Positions 45,535 through 57,040 of a DNA stretch of 64,000 nt are shown here, one piece after another. Source of the DNA: Dactylonectria macrodidyma (taxonomy: Eukaryota > Ascomycota > Sordariomycetes > Hypocreales > Nectriaceae); assembly GCA_020744425.1 (NCBI GenBank), contig JAGMUV010000007.1, forward strand, positions 2,232,001 through 2,296,000, read 5' to 3'. Position 1 is the stretch's first letter. Each line of letters starts with the position of its first letter. The notes under the pieces are model-generated. The model ran no database searches. It saw only the letters and a program-made list of their open reading frames with translations, and was not told where the DNA came from. The position numbers and the translations under genes were made by a program.

Positions 45535-48500
45535 TGCCCTCAAAGCGTACCAGCCTAGTATTTGCCCGTTTTTTCCTGAAAGACTTGGAAAGGCCATCGG
45601 CCAAGGACCAAGCAATTTTCTTTGCGGGATATATTCATTTTTTATTCATGTTTGCTTTTCTTTTCACTCCCCGTCGAGTAATCCTATACTGGTCATGATT
45701 TGGCAACGGAGTTAAAAGGGAATTTGGAATTTGACGCCGTGGGATGACCCATCGTGGGCAGGTGGTTTGCCGCGTGCTGACTTGCACTCGACACATGCAC
45801 GATGATAATAGTCACGAAGCCCCGACACAAACCACCGCGACTAAGCCGCTACTTATCGGGACACATCCCTCAAGGTCAGGGATAGGAAAGGGGGTTCGGT
45901 GACTCATTCACACGGAACTCGGTAACTGGATGCTGAGTCTAGCTTGGTCTGCTTTCTTCTCCTCTTTCACTGGTATTGTCGGTCTCTTGTTGGCTTAGTG
46001 CGAGATATCTCTGTCAATTAGCAATCTTAGTTCAGGAATTGATGAAGCCCTCGGACTCATCGGGGTTAGTACAGAAGTGACCATCTCGCCATCTGTTACG
46101 TAGTCGTGTGGGTTCAAGATAAGAGGTTTACGATCAGCTGTCACTGACTGCCGCGCTTGATCCCGAGTGAATACCGAGCGAACGGCCTCATTCCTGGAGA
46201 GCGATAGGAAAGGTAAGCCGCGATATGCAATGAAGCAACGGTGCCCCAAGGGATGGATACTACCTACGTTCTAGACCAGGCGGGACTCGATCCTGGATGT
46301 AGCAAGGCACGACGAGCTTGTCCTTGACCGGTGTCATCATCCTATCTGACGGCGGCGCAGTGAGGGCTATTCTCATCCCATTGAGGTTGAATCGCCAATG
46401 AGGACTCTTACAGCTGGACAAAGGCGAATGTGATGATGGGTGACGGAGGATCGGACAATATGTGGTTGGCGGGTTTATCAATCATGGGCGGTACAACCCA
46501 AGCCTAGGCCGATGCCTGATTTCGGCGGTCGAGAAACCGCACGCGATTAGTTCGCACCGCATCAATGGTTGCCTAAGCTTGGCTACTTCGACTGCGATAT
46601 GCAGACAGGCACTTCGCGCATGCCCTCCTACCCCACGGCTTAGACGAGACCGCCCAGACCGGTCAAGGTGCTCGGCCCGCGAATAGCCTCACCCCCGCAA
46701 ACTCCGAGGCTGAGGGCGGGACGGTAGGGGGAGCCCAGCCAGCGGACGGAACAGGTCAATTCTCGTTGGAAGGCTGTTGAGCGGTCGCCGGTGTCAAGTC
46801 TGACCGGTAAGCCTTCTCGGGCTAGGGCCGAAGGCGACACCGGGGGACGCAAGTGACACGGCGCGTGACTGGCGATGCAGGTTGTGTAACACGCCGAAGA
46901 GTCGAGTAGTAATAGGTGGACTGGTAGACCGCCGTGGACCCTAGGAGGACGTGGGAACGACCAGGCCACCGGGTGGTTTGAGGCGCCGAGCGCGCAGTGG
47001 GTATTTCCGGGACGAATGTTCTATCTATGACGCAATGCGGCACTCAATAAGCCGACAAGTAACCATAAATGTGTTGGCGATGGAACGGCGGTTGGCGGCT
47101 TGGTGGTGGGGGGGTAGTAGCAGTAGGTGGTGGTGATGATGCAAATGGTTGGTGGTGTTGATATAAATGGTGGTGTTGAAATGGTGGTGAAAGGGACTGG
47201 ACGCACAGGAAGACCCGGGTCGTCGCCATGGCATCCCTTGCTTAGTCTCGTTAACCAGCATGAGACTTCCCACCGGGATGGAGATGGAAGACGATGGCGC
47301 GAAGCCCGACGAGTTGGACCAACAAAACCGGTTTGCTTGTGTGAGTTGCTGACCTCGCGTCGGAGGGCAGCGGAGGTGTTGGATTCTTCGAGATGCAGTA
47401 GGTGGCCCCTGGACGTGTGTATGTGTGTTTGTAAGGGAGAGGTGGCATTCGAGGTCGACACTACGCCTCATCGTGCTACGTCTTGAGTTTATATACAGCC
47501 GTATATGGTATATCAGTCTCCTAGAGCCGACCAAAAACAGTCTCCACGATGCGCCTACCAGGCGTTTAAGCCGAGCTAAACGAGCCGCCGAAACGACGAG
47601 TCACTTTTCAGTGCTCCAGGAACAGAAACGCTTGCGCAAGGCTGGGCGGCGGCCACGTGCAGAGACTCTTGATCCGACTCTGCAACATCTCCTTTAGGCC
47701 TCAAGGGTCGCACGCAAAGGGCATCTCGCTCGCTAGAATGCCCGGCGGATGAGCACAAGATGACGACAAAGGGCTGTCCCTCGCGCCTCCTGCAGCTTCC
47801 TGCAGCCTCCCTCCTCGGTCTGCGCAAGCGCGACTCGCGGACCACGTCGTCGGCACTCTGGAGGGGTCGAATGCGCCGTCCGTCCTGACCGGTTGCGGTG
47901 AGGGGGTGGGTTATGATCTATCCTGGACCTTCATGGACAAATGGGAGCGTCAAGCTATCCCCTGCAGCATGGCGGGATGTTGCATGCTGGCAAGGTTATA
48001 CTCTTCGCGCACGACCTCCAAGCACGAAGACCGCAGGAGGCAATCATGTGTTGATACCCTCGACATCGCCAGCAACTACTGGAACACTCGCTTGCTCACT
48101 CTGAGGACGTGCGACTTGCGGCCGGTGAAACGCCAACCAATGGCCAAGGAGATAGATAGGCTTGGGTTGGCTCTTCCTCTCAGCTGTGGGTTCCGGGAGC
48201 TCACTCCTCGCTTGCTGACATTTGGGGGTGGTTTTTGGAATTTTTGGGGGCAGACGGCCCTGCAGCTCGAATTGGTGATTGCCTTTGGAAACATCCCGAA
48301 GCCAGACTTTCAGCTGAGCAACAATGATGATATGCCTGAGCCCGCGGGCTCAGCTTGGCAGGTCTCGGTTGGGCTGGAATGAGTATCACGGCCACCCAGT
48401 CGTGGTGGTTTGAGCCCAAAGCAGGCAACCGCAAACCCTAGACTGCCATCGTCATCACCAGACCTGGAGGTATCCGATGACGTGAAGCCATCTAAGCCGA

Positions 48501-48827
48501 CCGTTCGACCATCTTGAGGGCTCCCATCCATAGGAAAATAATTAGCCGCGCGAGGCGGTGAGGTTGTTGGTCGTCATTCTAAAGAGGTAGTCGTCGACGA
48601 CACTGTATCCCACCAGCCTCTGTTGGTTGTCATACTTTGTCTAAACACCGATTGATGTCACTGTGATTCCGACTATATAAGTCAGTGTAGCCAACCTCTC
48701 GTGCTCGTTCTCGTTCTCGTTCCTGACTCAAGCAGATCAAACTCAACGACACCTCAACGCCCACGCAGACTTGACACAGTCCTCGCTCAGAGCCCCAGAC
48801 AACCCCTTTAGACAACGCCCTGCAACC
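45535..48827. other. 3.3 kb intergenic with GGT-rich low-complexity tract
   Basis: No supported gene. About 47100-47195 is a GGT/GGTGTT-rich low-complexity stretch. A 158-codon frame at 47906-48382 has no recognisable features. Confidence 0.45.
48674..48721 (+). promoter_or_regulatory. TATA box and CTCGTT repeat upstream of the small CxxC gene
   Basis: TATATAA at 48674-48680 lies about 150 bases before the start codon. Three tandem CTCGTT units (48704-48721) follow, probably in the leader. Confidence 0.5.
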
Positions 48828-49157
48828 ATGAGCAACCCAATCTCTGCCTATACCTTTGACGAGTATAACATGACCTGGATCACTTGTGATATGTGCAGCG
48901 GCTCCTTCCAACGTGGATCGTAAGTTCTCTTCCGAGTCCCTGATCTCAGCCGCCCACCTAGTCATAGTATTGACAGGAGGCCCTTTAGTCAGTTGTGCAC
49001 TCTCTGCGGGGGTTCCAAGCTCCGCAGGGTGTCGTACGAGTACATTGTCCAGGCAATTGGCCCACCAAGTACTTCAGACCAACAGTCGATGCCTCCCAAG
49101 GATGGCGATAGCAAAAGGGCCCGTCGTCACGGCCATGGGCGTGGTAACAAGGTCTAG
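48828..49157 (+). CDS. small protein with two CxxC pairs, putative zinc ribbon
   Basis: Two exons (48828-48919 and 48977-49157) with a 57-base GTAAGT...ACAG intron that preserves the frame; 90 residues. Exon 1 ends shortly after CDMC and exon 2 carries CTLCGG, so splicing brings the four cysteines into one zinc-ribbon-like unit. The C-terminus is basic with an RARRHGHGRG stretch that could bind nucleic acid. A TATA box and A-rich start context (ACCATGAGC) support expression. It is too short for a long-ORF caller. Function unknown; zinc binding is inference from the cysteine spacing. Confidence 0.75.
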
Positions 49158-50990
49158 GAAGTGCGCTTCTTGGCTGACTACCCTGGTTTCTCAGGGTCGC
49201 TGTAAATGCCTCTCAGTTTATTCTTTCAGGAGGCTTTTTCTATCCTTGGCTGCATTTCTGTGCATCTTTTTAGCATAATTCTCTTTTCTTTTCTTTTCTT
49301 TCTTTCTTTCCTTTGATGGCCACATTTCGGATCTTCGTTCCGTGAATCGCGTGGATGTTGTAGCTGGTGCCTTGGTCTCGTTTCCAGAACAGCCCTGGAG
49401 GTGGCTCGCAAGGTGAACCCATTGCATCCGGCTGTCTATCGCTCCATGATATTTGATTACATATAATCATATAGCCGTTCGTTGTTTCAGAATAGTTGAC
49501 TGTTTTCTTTGAACGATCATTCGTATGGTTCGCCTTTCGCTAGTGAACTTCAAGGGACACTCGTCACCTATCAACGATTGAATTCCAGTAAAGGAATAAA
49601 AGCGTTGACTCATCATTTTCTCAGTTCTGATGGGCGTTTCGAAAAACATGTCTCCACAATACGGGCTGGTTTTCTTGGGATCGTTTAGGTTGACAGGAGA
49701 TGACCCCGAATGGCCAGGTCTAGGTCTTAGGCATCCAGTCCGGAGAAAACTGAGTCAAACTGTTTTGTGTAACAGACATACGGTGGCGGTAACAATTGCA
49801 CATCGTTCATTCCACGGCTTCTTCACCGAATTTGTGGTTGGTATTCGGTAGTTTCATTAGAATCGTGGTAGATGAGGCGAACTCGATGATTGTCATTTGT
49901 CGGTGACCTCACCGGCGGTAATGCAAGAGTCCGTGGGATTAGCGCAGGTAACACGGCTTTCCGCCTCATGTAACGAGTTTCTGACTTGGCCAGTCGCTAC
50001 CCAATCCATTAGGATGTTTCCACAATGCCAAGTGCATGGTGTAAGTCCAGAACATTCACAATTGGCTCCTGTTCCCGTCCGCGCAGGGGCCTAGATTAAC
50101 TCCACGGCAGATGGCATGTCCTTTCTCGATAATGCCGGAAAGGAAACCATAGTTTGCGACACAACGGATGAGTGGCAGCTGGGGTTGGTTAGCTTGGTCG
50201 CACAGGTAACAAGTCTGCTGAACTCCGATGTCGACGGGCTGAGATGAGGCGCATGCATGCAGACCCAGAGTTGGCTGGATAAGCGAAGAGTGGCAATAAT
50301 CCGGATGCCTTGTTTTGTTTTCCAACCGGGAAAGTCTGGTGTCGGGCCATGTCGGGCCTGAATGCTAACTGCCGTGTCTTATTCCACCTGTAGGGGAGAC
50401 CTGATGGCGAGCTGTTGTTGCGAGCTCCCCAAAATTCAGCCGTCCGGCTTCGGATTCCATGATCTGGTGACAAGATCAATTCGGGTAGATAGAGAGGCGG
50501 CCAGGTAGCGATAACGGTGGGAGCAGCACTGACTTGCCCATTGCTGCGGGCAGTCAAAATGCAGCGCGATGCAGTCATGCAGCCACAGGAACCAAGTCGA
50601 TATCGTCACAATTAGGCGCTAGAACAATCAATCAGGTTTTAAGACGTGAACCAAACGGATCCATGCGCGATTGGGAAATAGGTAGCATATTTGTGAATTT
50701 TGAGGAGCCCATTTTCCAAGTGATGTTCTTGAAGCAAATCCTCAGGACCAGAAACGAGGAGGCAGGAACGCTCCACTATTCGGGTAAGTCCACCTAAGAA
50801 GCATAACCCGCTTATTGGCATCCCCGATACTGGCTTGAGTGGCTGAACCTGGAAATTAGGAACGGGAAGCTCCCTCAGCCTTACGAAATAACAAACAGGG
50901 CCCTGAGACCTCGAAATAATCGCCTCTCTTCACATCATTCTCATTATACCATGAGCTGAGGCTCCCGTGAATAAATTTCTACCTTACACC
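49158..50990. other. 1.8 kb intergenic, no gene seen
   Basis: 3' region of the small CxxC gene and promoter of LST8. A CTTTT/CTTT simple repeat lies at about 49281-49315. No open frame has recognisable features. Confidence 0.5.
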
Positions 50991-52114
50991 ATGTCTGTTA
51001 TTCTCTGCACAGGTATGCTTGCTATCAACCCGGTTTCTCCCTGCACACCTCAAACTGACCTGCATCGCAGCTGGATATGACCATACCATCAGGTTCAAGG
51101 TCCCACGCCCGCCGAGCTGAGGTGTCGCTGCTAACCATCTCGGTGGCAGATTTTGGGAAGCTCTGTCCGGGATTTGCTCACGTACCATCCAGCACCCCGA
51201 TTCCCAGGTCAATCGGCTATGCATCTCCCCCGACAAGCGATACCTCGCTGCCGCGGGGCATCACACCGTCAAGCTCTACGACATCAAGTCGACAAACCCC
51301 AACCCCTTGTTGACTTTTGAGGGCCACACTGGCAACATCACCGGTGTCGCGTTCCATTGCGAGGGTAAGTGGATGGTAACCAGCTCCGAGGACGGCACCG
51401 TCAAGATATGGGAGACGCGCTCCGGATCCATTCAAAGAAGCTACAACCATGGCTGCCCGGCAAACGATGTCGTGATTCATCCTAACCAAGGCGAGATCAT
51501 TAGTTGCGACCGGTCGGGCAGTGTCAGGGTGTGGGACCTAGCAGAGAACAATTGTTCGCATGAATTGATCCCCGAGGAAGACGTCTCAGTATCCAGTGTA
51601 ACGGTGGCGAGCGATGGCTCCTTGCTATGCGCCGCAAATAACGCTGTATGACCCGGCTTACCTTGTTTGCTAACTCTCTCAAACTAATCGATGCGACTAG
51701 GGCAACGTGTTTGTGTGGAGTTTGGTCCAAAGCTTCGACCGCACTCAACTGGTCCCTGTGACACACTTCAACGCTCACAAGGAATACATCACCCGCATCC
51801 TTCTCTCTCCCGATGTCAAGAAGCTAGCAACTTGCAGTGCGGACCACACCGCAAAAATTTGGGAAGTCAAGAACATCGAGCCCATCCCTGACGAAGAGCC
51901 CCAACCGTATCCTCTAGAGGCTACCTTGAACGGTCACCAGCGTTGGGTTTGGGACTGCGCCTTCAGCGCAGACTCGGCATATCTAGTTACCGCCTGCTCC
52001 GATCACTATGCACGATTGTGGGAGCTCCACAGCCAGCAGGTCATTCGCCAATACAACGGGCACCATCGAGGAGCAGTCTGCGTGGCACTCAATGACTACT
52101 CTGAGACACGATGA
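50991..52114 (+). CDS. lst8: LST8/GbetaL, WD40 subunit of TOR complexes
   Basis: Exons 50991-51012, 51071-51092, 51150-51645 and 51701-52114, giving 317 residues, the normal length for LST8. The two 22-base leading exons are fixed by frame and splice sites: GTATGC donor, GTTCAA donor with a CTAAC branch site, then CAG. They restore the family's N-terminus (VILCTAGYDHTIRFWEA). Seven WD40 repeats follow, with clear units GHTGNITGVAFH, SEDGTVKIWE, RSGSVRVWD, SADHTAKIWE and CSDHYARLWEL. LST8 binds and stabilises the TOR kinase domain in TORC1 and TORC2, so it acts in nutrient and growth signalling. It is intact and housekeeping. Confidence 0.96.
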
Positions 52115-52382
52115 TCATGCAAGGGGCAGATAGTCACACTCCTAGCAGAATGAATTCGGCTTAGAGGAACAAAGATGACGTGACGTGGCGTTGGTTGGAT
52201 TGTAATATAGGGATCGAAACTGGAGTGTATTGTTTGGGTGATATACCCATAGTCTATCAACAGCAGGCTGTGCTAACATGTGCCAACATCAAGCTCCCAC
52301 AATGACTTGTCCATTCTCCAAAACTACCCCATTTAACATTGTGCGATGGCACCTTGTTGTGCTGCAATGTGATAATCGACAA

Positions 52383-52698
52383 TTAGGCGTCCATGCCATC
52401 GAGACGTTGCTTTGCAGACTCCTTGGCCTCATCGGAGACGTTGGGGTTCTTCAAGGCCCTGCACACCATTAGCTTTGCACGTCGTATACCATGGCGGGCG
52501 AGTGGCTAACGCTTTGAGTCCACCCGCGACGTTGTTGGGGTTTTTGCCAGAGTTGTCGTCGTCAGCGACGAAGTCATCACCACCACCAGAGCTGGTCTGG
52601 TTCTTGAGAACCTCTCGAGAGTGCTCCTTAGATTCCTCAGAGGTGTTGGGGTTCTTGAGGTTGGCCTTGTGACCACCGGCAACTTGAGCGTCAGACAT
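52383..52698 (-). CDS. con-6: conidiation-specific protein 6 (con-6) homologue
   Basis: Two exons on the complement (52698-52511 and 52458-52383) with a 52-base intron; 87 residues. Without the intron the frame would miss the second repeat. The protein has the family's short repeats: KNPNTSEESKEHSRE, a partial GKNPNNVAGGLKA, and KNPNVSDEAKESAKQRL at the end. It is very hydrophilic. In Neurospora con-6 transcripts and protein accumulate in conidia, and the family is associated with sporulation and stress; biochemical activity is unknown. A TATA box (52816-52823) lies upstream. Confidence 0.95.
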
Positions 52699-52815
52699 GA
52701 TGATGATTGGGTGGGTGGTAAAAAGTTGAGTTTGAAGGTGTAAGAAGTTAGTTGAAGTTGTAAGATGATGTGAGTGTCAGTGATGAGAAGAGAATTATCT
52801 CGGCAGCAACGGCGA

Positions 52816-52823
52816 CTTTTATA
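52816..52823 (-). promoter_or_regulatory. TATA box of con-6
   Basis: TATAAAAG on the minus strand, about 120 bases before the con-6 start codon, the canonical sequence. Confidence 0.6.
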
Positions 52824-54343
52824 ACAATTATTCTGGTTCGATTTCCTCTCCCAAAGGCCGTAAGATGACGTCGGAGAGAATGTGCATCAATTCGTTGACG
52901 CAATCGATGACACTCCAATATGCAGTTTGCTCACTTGAGACGACAAAGCAATAGCACGGACGGGGATATAGAATAAGGCTTCTCCACGTGAATTTAGAAG
53001 TAACGGGGTGATCCAGCCGCTATGTCCCCGTCATCGAGGTTAGTAGGATCTGCGATCTGGTACCCGGATCCGATGGCTAGATCAGGCCCAGAACACCAGG
53101 CTCCTGTGCGATCTGGAATGAAGCCATTATCGAACGAATCGGATGCGGGGGGGCTGCAAGAAGGTATTTAGAATGCCACTTGTTTCTAGGGATGAAGTGA
53201 GAAAGACGCGATTCACGGTCGTCGATGACCTCATGACCAGTGATCGACTGGCTGGGAACTTCCCGGGTGTTTCAAATTTCACGTCTGAACAAGGCCTGAG
53301 TGGATTAATCAAGGGCGGCCATAACCAGTGAGAAACCTGTAGGCCTACGGAGTGAACGACCTCGTGTTGAGGACTAACGCAAATGCAAAGCAAATACGAC
53401 GGGGTCTACCGTGGTATTTCGGGGGTCGGGGTAAGGCGGATGATGCCGCATCGCGAATCATGTAAGTCGATGACATCAGGATGTTAGAAACGATGCGAGG
53501 AGGCGCATCCTATGATGTAGCCAAGACTGACTCGTCAGCTGAGAAAATGACAGAACTCATGCCAAAAGGAATAGTTAAGGAGAGGAGAGAAAAGGAGAAG
53601 AAAAACCGAGTGTCGAAGATGTATCTCAGTCAGCCTTGCGACGGAGCTTCATCCTAACGAATGCGGCCACTCGTCTCCAGATGCCGAAAGAATGTAACAC
53701 AACAGAGGCCAAAAAGCAAGCGTGGATCCAACGATCGTACGACATGACATTTTTGGGCTGGTCGAGGCCTTCACCTTGGCATATGCCCAGTCGGTGTTTG
53801 GGGATGTAGGTCTTGACTCGAGACAATATGCAGCAAGAGGCTAGTCATGACGGTGGGTGAACACTATTACGACGCAAACCCGAAAGTCGTGGACCTGCCC
53901 TACATGCGCGTCTCGGCGGGAGCGCAGCGAATCAGCAAACGAGCCGGAGGGTGTCTAGGCGATGCGTCTACCGTTGTACGTAGGCTCTTGACTCAAAACC
54001 CGACTCAAACGCCATGGTTCACGGAGGTCAACTATGGGAGGGGGCTCGTTGGTTGGGCTGATCGGGGTTAAGAAACGGGGCTAAACGTGTTAAAGAGAGC
54101 TAAAGACGTTAAAAAAGGGATCCATGTCCAGCTGAGCAGGGGTCAGGAAGACGATGGAGAGGGGGAAAAAGCCCCGAGTATTGGTGAGAAATGCTGGTGG
54201 AGGGTCTTTTCTTCATTCTCACCGAGTTTGGAGAAAAAAGGGTCCGACAAGGCGGGCACTAACTAGGCGGTGGAGACGTCAGACGGGATGCAGCTGCACG
54301 AGCACACAACCCAACCACGCGACGTGTGGGGGGAGGGAAGGGA

Positions 54344-54382
54344 CCACTGTAAAATCCCACTGTAAAATCCCACTGTAAAATC
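54344..54382 (+). repeat. 13-base tandem repeat, three exact copies
   Basis: The unit CCACTGTAAAATC occurs at 54344-54356, 54357-54369 and 54370-54382 without mismatch. Confidence 0.9.
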
Positions 54383-54903
54383 CCCCCTAGGTATGTTGGT
54401 GCCATATTATTTCAGGGGGGGCCGTCTGCTGCCAGCAGAACAAGCCCCCCTGACTATCGAGAATTTTGAGGCTGTGCGCACCCAAACCAAAGCCACCCCG
54501 GCCGACGCAGCCACCATCTGCGCCTCAACCTCCAATAATAGCACGGCATTGAGGCCATGATCGAGGTCCACGGCCTCGGTTCCTCCCTACGTAGTGCAGC
54601 AGAGGAAACTAATGTCCCTATTCGCTGAGGGGATTCCTGTAACTTAGCGGATTACCTAGCGCACATTCCATTTTCCGATGTTCCCATTCCACAGACGTCA
54701 ACAGACTTCCCCGACCTTGCAGGGCTGTCCTGTCAGAAGCCTGAAGGTGCCTGTAGAAATTCAGTGGTGGTGGGGGGAAACCGAAGCCTAGCAGCACCCA
54801 CGCACGAGCCCCCGGTTCTCCATGTCTCAACCCCCCTAACTAACTGGCAACTGAACTGCTACACCACCGCTACAACACAACCACCAAACATCACACACCA
54901 CCA

Positions 54904-55528
54904 ATGACCATGGCCGACGACAAGCCCCCAGTTTTCAACTACGTCCTGAGCTTCGTCCTCGTCGGCCTCGCGTGGGGCTTCACCACCCCCTTCATCCGCC
55001 GGGCCGCCCGATCTCACCACCCCCCGGCCCACCCGCTGCTCGACAGTCCCGCCGTCAAGGCCAGTTGGCTCCGGAGCAGGCTATACGGTGCCCTGTTCGC
55101 CGTCGTCGACTTGTTGAGGAATCCACGGTACGCCGTTCCTCTGGTTCTCAACCTGTCCGGCAGCATCTGGTTCTTTCTGCTCATTGGGCAAGCCGGTATG
55201 TCCGTTTCTCTCTCTGGACTCCCCTTCAATACGAGGCACCAAGCGCCCAATGGCTTGATACTCCAAGCCTTCTTTTTTTTTCCCGCTGACGGATGACCAC
55301 GCCTCACCAGAACTGAGTTTGACCGTGCCTATTGTGAACACCATGGCGTTCCTATTCACCGTTCTCGGCGACTGGTTCGTCGAAGGCAAGGTCATCAGCA
55401 AAGGTAAGCGCATCTCCATCCAGCTCATGTGCCCGTATCAATCTAAAACGCCCCCCCGTGTAGACACCGCGATTGGTATGGGGTTGATGTTGGCTGGTAT
55501 CGCCTTGTGCGTCCAGAGTAAGGCTTGA
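54904..55528 (+). CDS. TMEM234-like small membrane protein
   Basis: Exons 54904-55195, 55311-55403 and 55464-55528, giving 149 residues, typical for the family. Four to five hydrophobic helices: FNYVLSFVLVGLAWGFTTPF near the N-terminus, VPLVLNLSGSIWFFLLIGQA, LTVPIVNTMAFLFTVLGDW and a final MGLMLAGIALC. The signatures LVGLAWGFTTPFIRRAA, LNLSGS and VPIVNT match the TMEM234/UPF0546 family in the drug/metabolite-transporter clan. Substrate and function are unknown. The first of two close ATGs (54904 and 54910) is taken. Confidence 0.92.
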
Positions 55529-56212
55529 CAGATCGACTTGTCACATCCCTTTTGTAGCACGATAGTCAATACACGATATGCATCAATTCTAACTTGGTTC
55601 CCTTGGATTGGCTCCCGGCACCTGCCATCCTGACGCTTGTGACTCCACTTCTGACGGCTGACCTTAGATCCAGCAGAAACCTGTCGTATCAGATCCCAGA
55701 AACAATCACTAACTAACCCTGTCAGCTGGGCCTCAAAATTGCACATCATCATCACTGTCCAAAGAGAGGACGCAAGTATTGCTTGAAAGTCTTCTGCACC
55801 CGGCAGTTCGTATTAGATGGAATCCAGCTCCATGCTCAAAAATCCTGGCCCCCCAGAACAAAATCCGCAGGGGCAAAATCCTCATCTATGCGTGATGCCC
55901 ATGCCAGAGCATATACCCAACCGTCCAAGAAACTGGGGAATAATGATTCTTAATCGTACAAATGAAAGTAGACAAAAGGAGAAAATAGGAAAAAGAAAGA
56001 GTCCATGCGTATGTTTTCCCAGCCATTGGAGTGCTTTCCAAACTCCGTCCGATTCATTGTTCGCGGCCGTGGGCGTCATGTCGGTTCGTAGACGTTTCAA
56101 ATAAGAGAAAAAATCGTCGCTATCGCCGGATTCGCTCGTTTCGTCTCGTTCAGGGGACGTTTTCGATCCCATCGAAGGGAATGTTTCGGGCTCGCCCATA
56201 TATTCTTCCCCT
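55529..56212. other. convergent intergenic, no gene seen
   Basis: 3' regions of the TMEM234-like gene and of the minus-strand hypothetical gene. Downstream open frames on the minus strand lack features. Confidence 0.5.
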
Positions 56213-57040
56213 TTACATGCGTGCTCGTAGCCAGCGTAGCACACTTCGAAGGCTGGGGTCCTCGGCCGTCCAGCGGCCCATGTTGATGTCTGATGCTTGA
56301 AGCTCGTTGTAGATTACGTCGTCAGTGATTGATGCCAGTTCCTGAAGCAAAGGGTTAGCATGGGTGGTCTCCTCGACAAGTCCCTCAGGTATAAGAGAGT
56401 GGCAGGCTCGTTCGTACTGTTCGGAGCTGGCGATCGCATGCTCGCAGCTGGGATTCAGTCTTTGATGCTGATCGACCGGCTTCCAAGGCTTGCTTTCGGT
56501 AGGTGATCCATCGCTGCGCCGCAGCCTGGCGGAGATAGATCTTCTGTCCCTCGTGTCGTCTTGCGTAGGCGTCCAGCAAGACCCTTTGCTCGCTGTTAGC
56601 TATCCGTCCCATCAGGTGTCGACCAGGGGTGTCGACAAACAAGGGCAAAACATACTGCTTGAGTTCCGCCTTGGTCTGCTCCTCCTCTCCACCAGGGGCG
56701 TTCGGCACGCTCGTGTCCGCCGCACAATCCAGAATGTGCTGTCCATCCAGTGAACATTGGCGAAGGGCGGCCCAGCCCTCGGTGTAGTACTCTGACGTGT
56801 CCTCGGGGTCGACTGGGGCTGAGGCAATGTAGTATTGCAGCGTTCGGAAATCGGCCAGAACATCAGCAACCCGTGCTGTGCGAAATTCGTTGTCTAAGGA
56901 GGGGTGGCAGATGCGGGTTAGTCATGACGAGTTCCCAGCGGGGCGACCCGGCCATTATGAAGGCCCTGTTCGGCTCTCCAAAGCCTTGTCAAGGGGTGGG
57001 GAGGGGGCCAGGGCATGGGGCATCACATACAACCGTCCAT
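56213..57040 (-). CDS. unrecognised conserved-looking protein, frame break near 56470
   Basis: Exon 1 is probably 57040-57031 (10 bases, then a consensus GTATGT donor). Exon 2 starts at 56893 after CTTAG and gives a leader reading NEFRTARVADVLADFRTLQ. The frame continues through VLPLFVDTPGRHLMGRIANS and LLDAYARRHEGQKIYLRQAA to about 56480. From there the protein-like frame shifts by one base to one with SCEHAIASSEQYERAC and DVIYNELQASDINMGRWTAE, ending at the TAA at 56213. Staying in the first frame gives a short odd tail ending near 56385. I found no intron with both a GT donor and the right phase for the shift. It may be a real mutation, an assembly error or an atypical intron. No family recognised; soluble, helical, acidic. 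Confidence 0.6.

Larger units (their letters stand above)
52699..54903. other. 2.2 kb divergent intergenic between con-6 and TMEM234-like gene
   Basis: Promoters of both genes. A 66-codon minus frame at 53626-53826 has one hydrophobic stretch but no other support. A 13-base tandem repeat is listed separately. Confidence 0.45.

Noticed and set aside
46260..46315. Possible tRNA T-arm (GGACTCGATCC)
   Set aside because: The stem has mismatches on both strands, and no matching acceptor or anticodon arms lie around it.
53626..53826. 66-codon minus frame with one hydrophobic segment
   Set aside because: Only length and one hydrophobic stretch support it; no splice partner or promoter elements.
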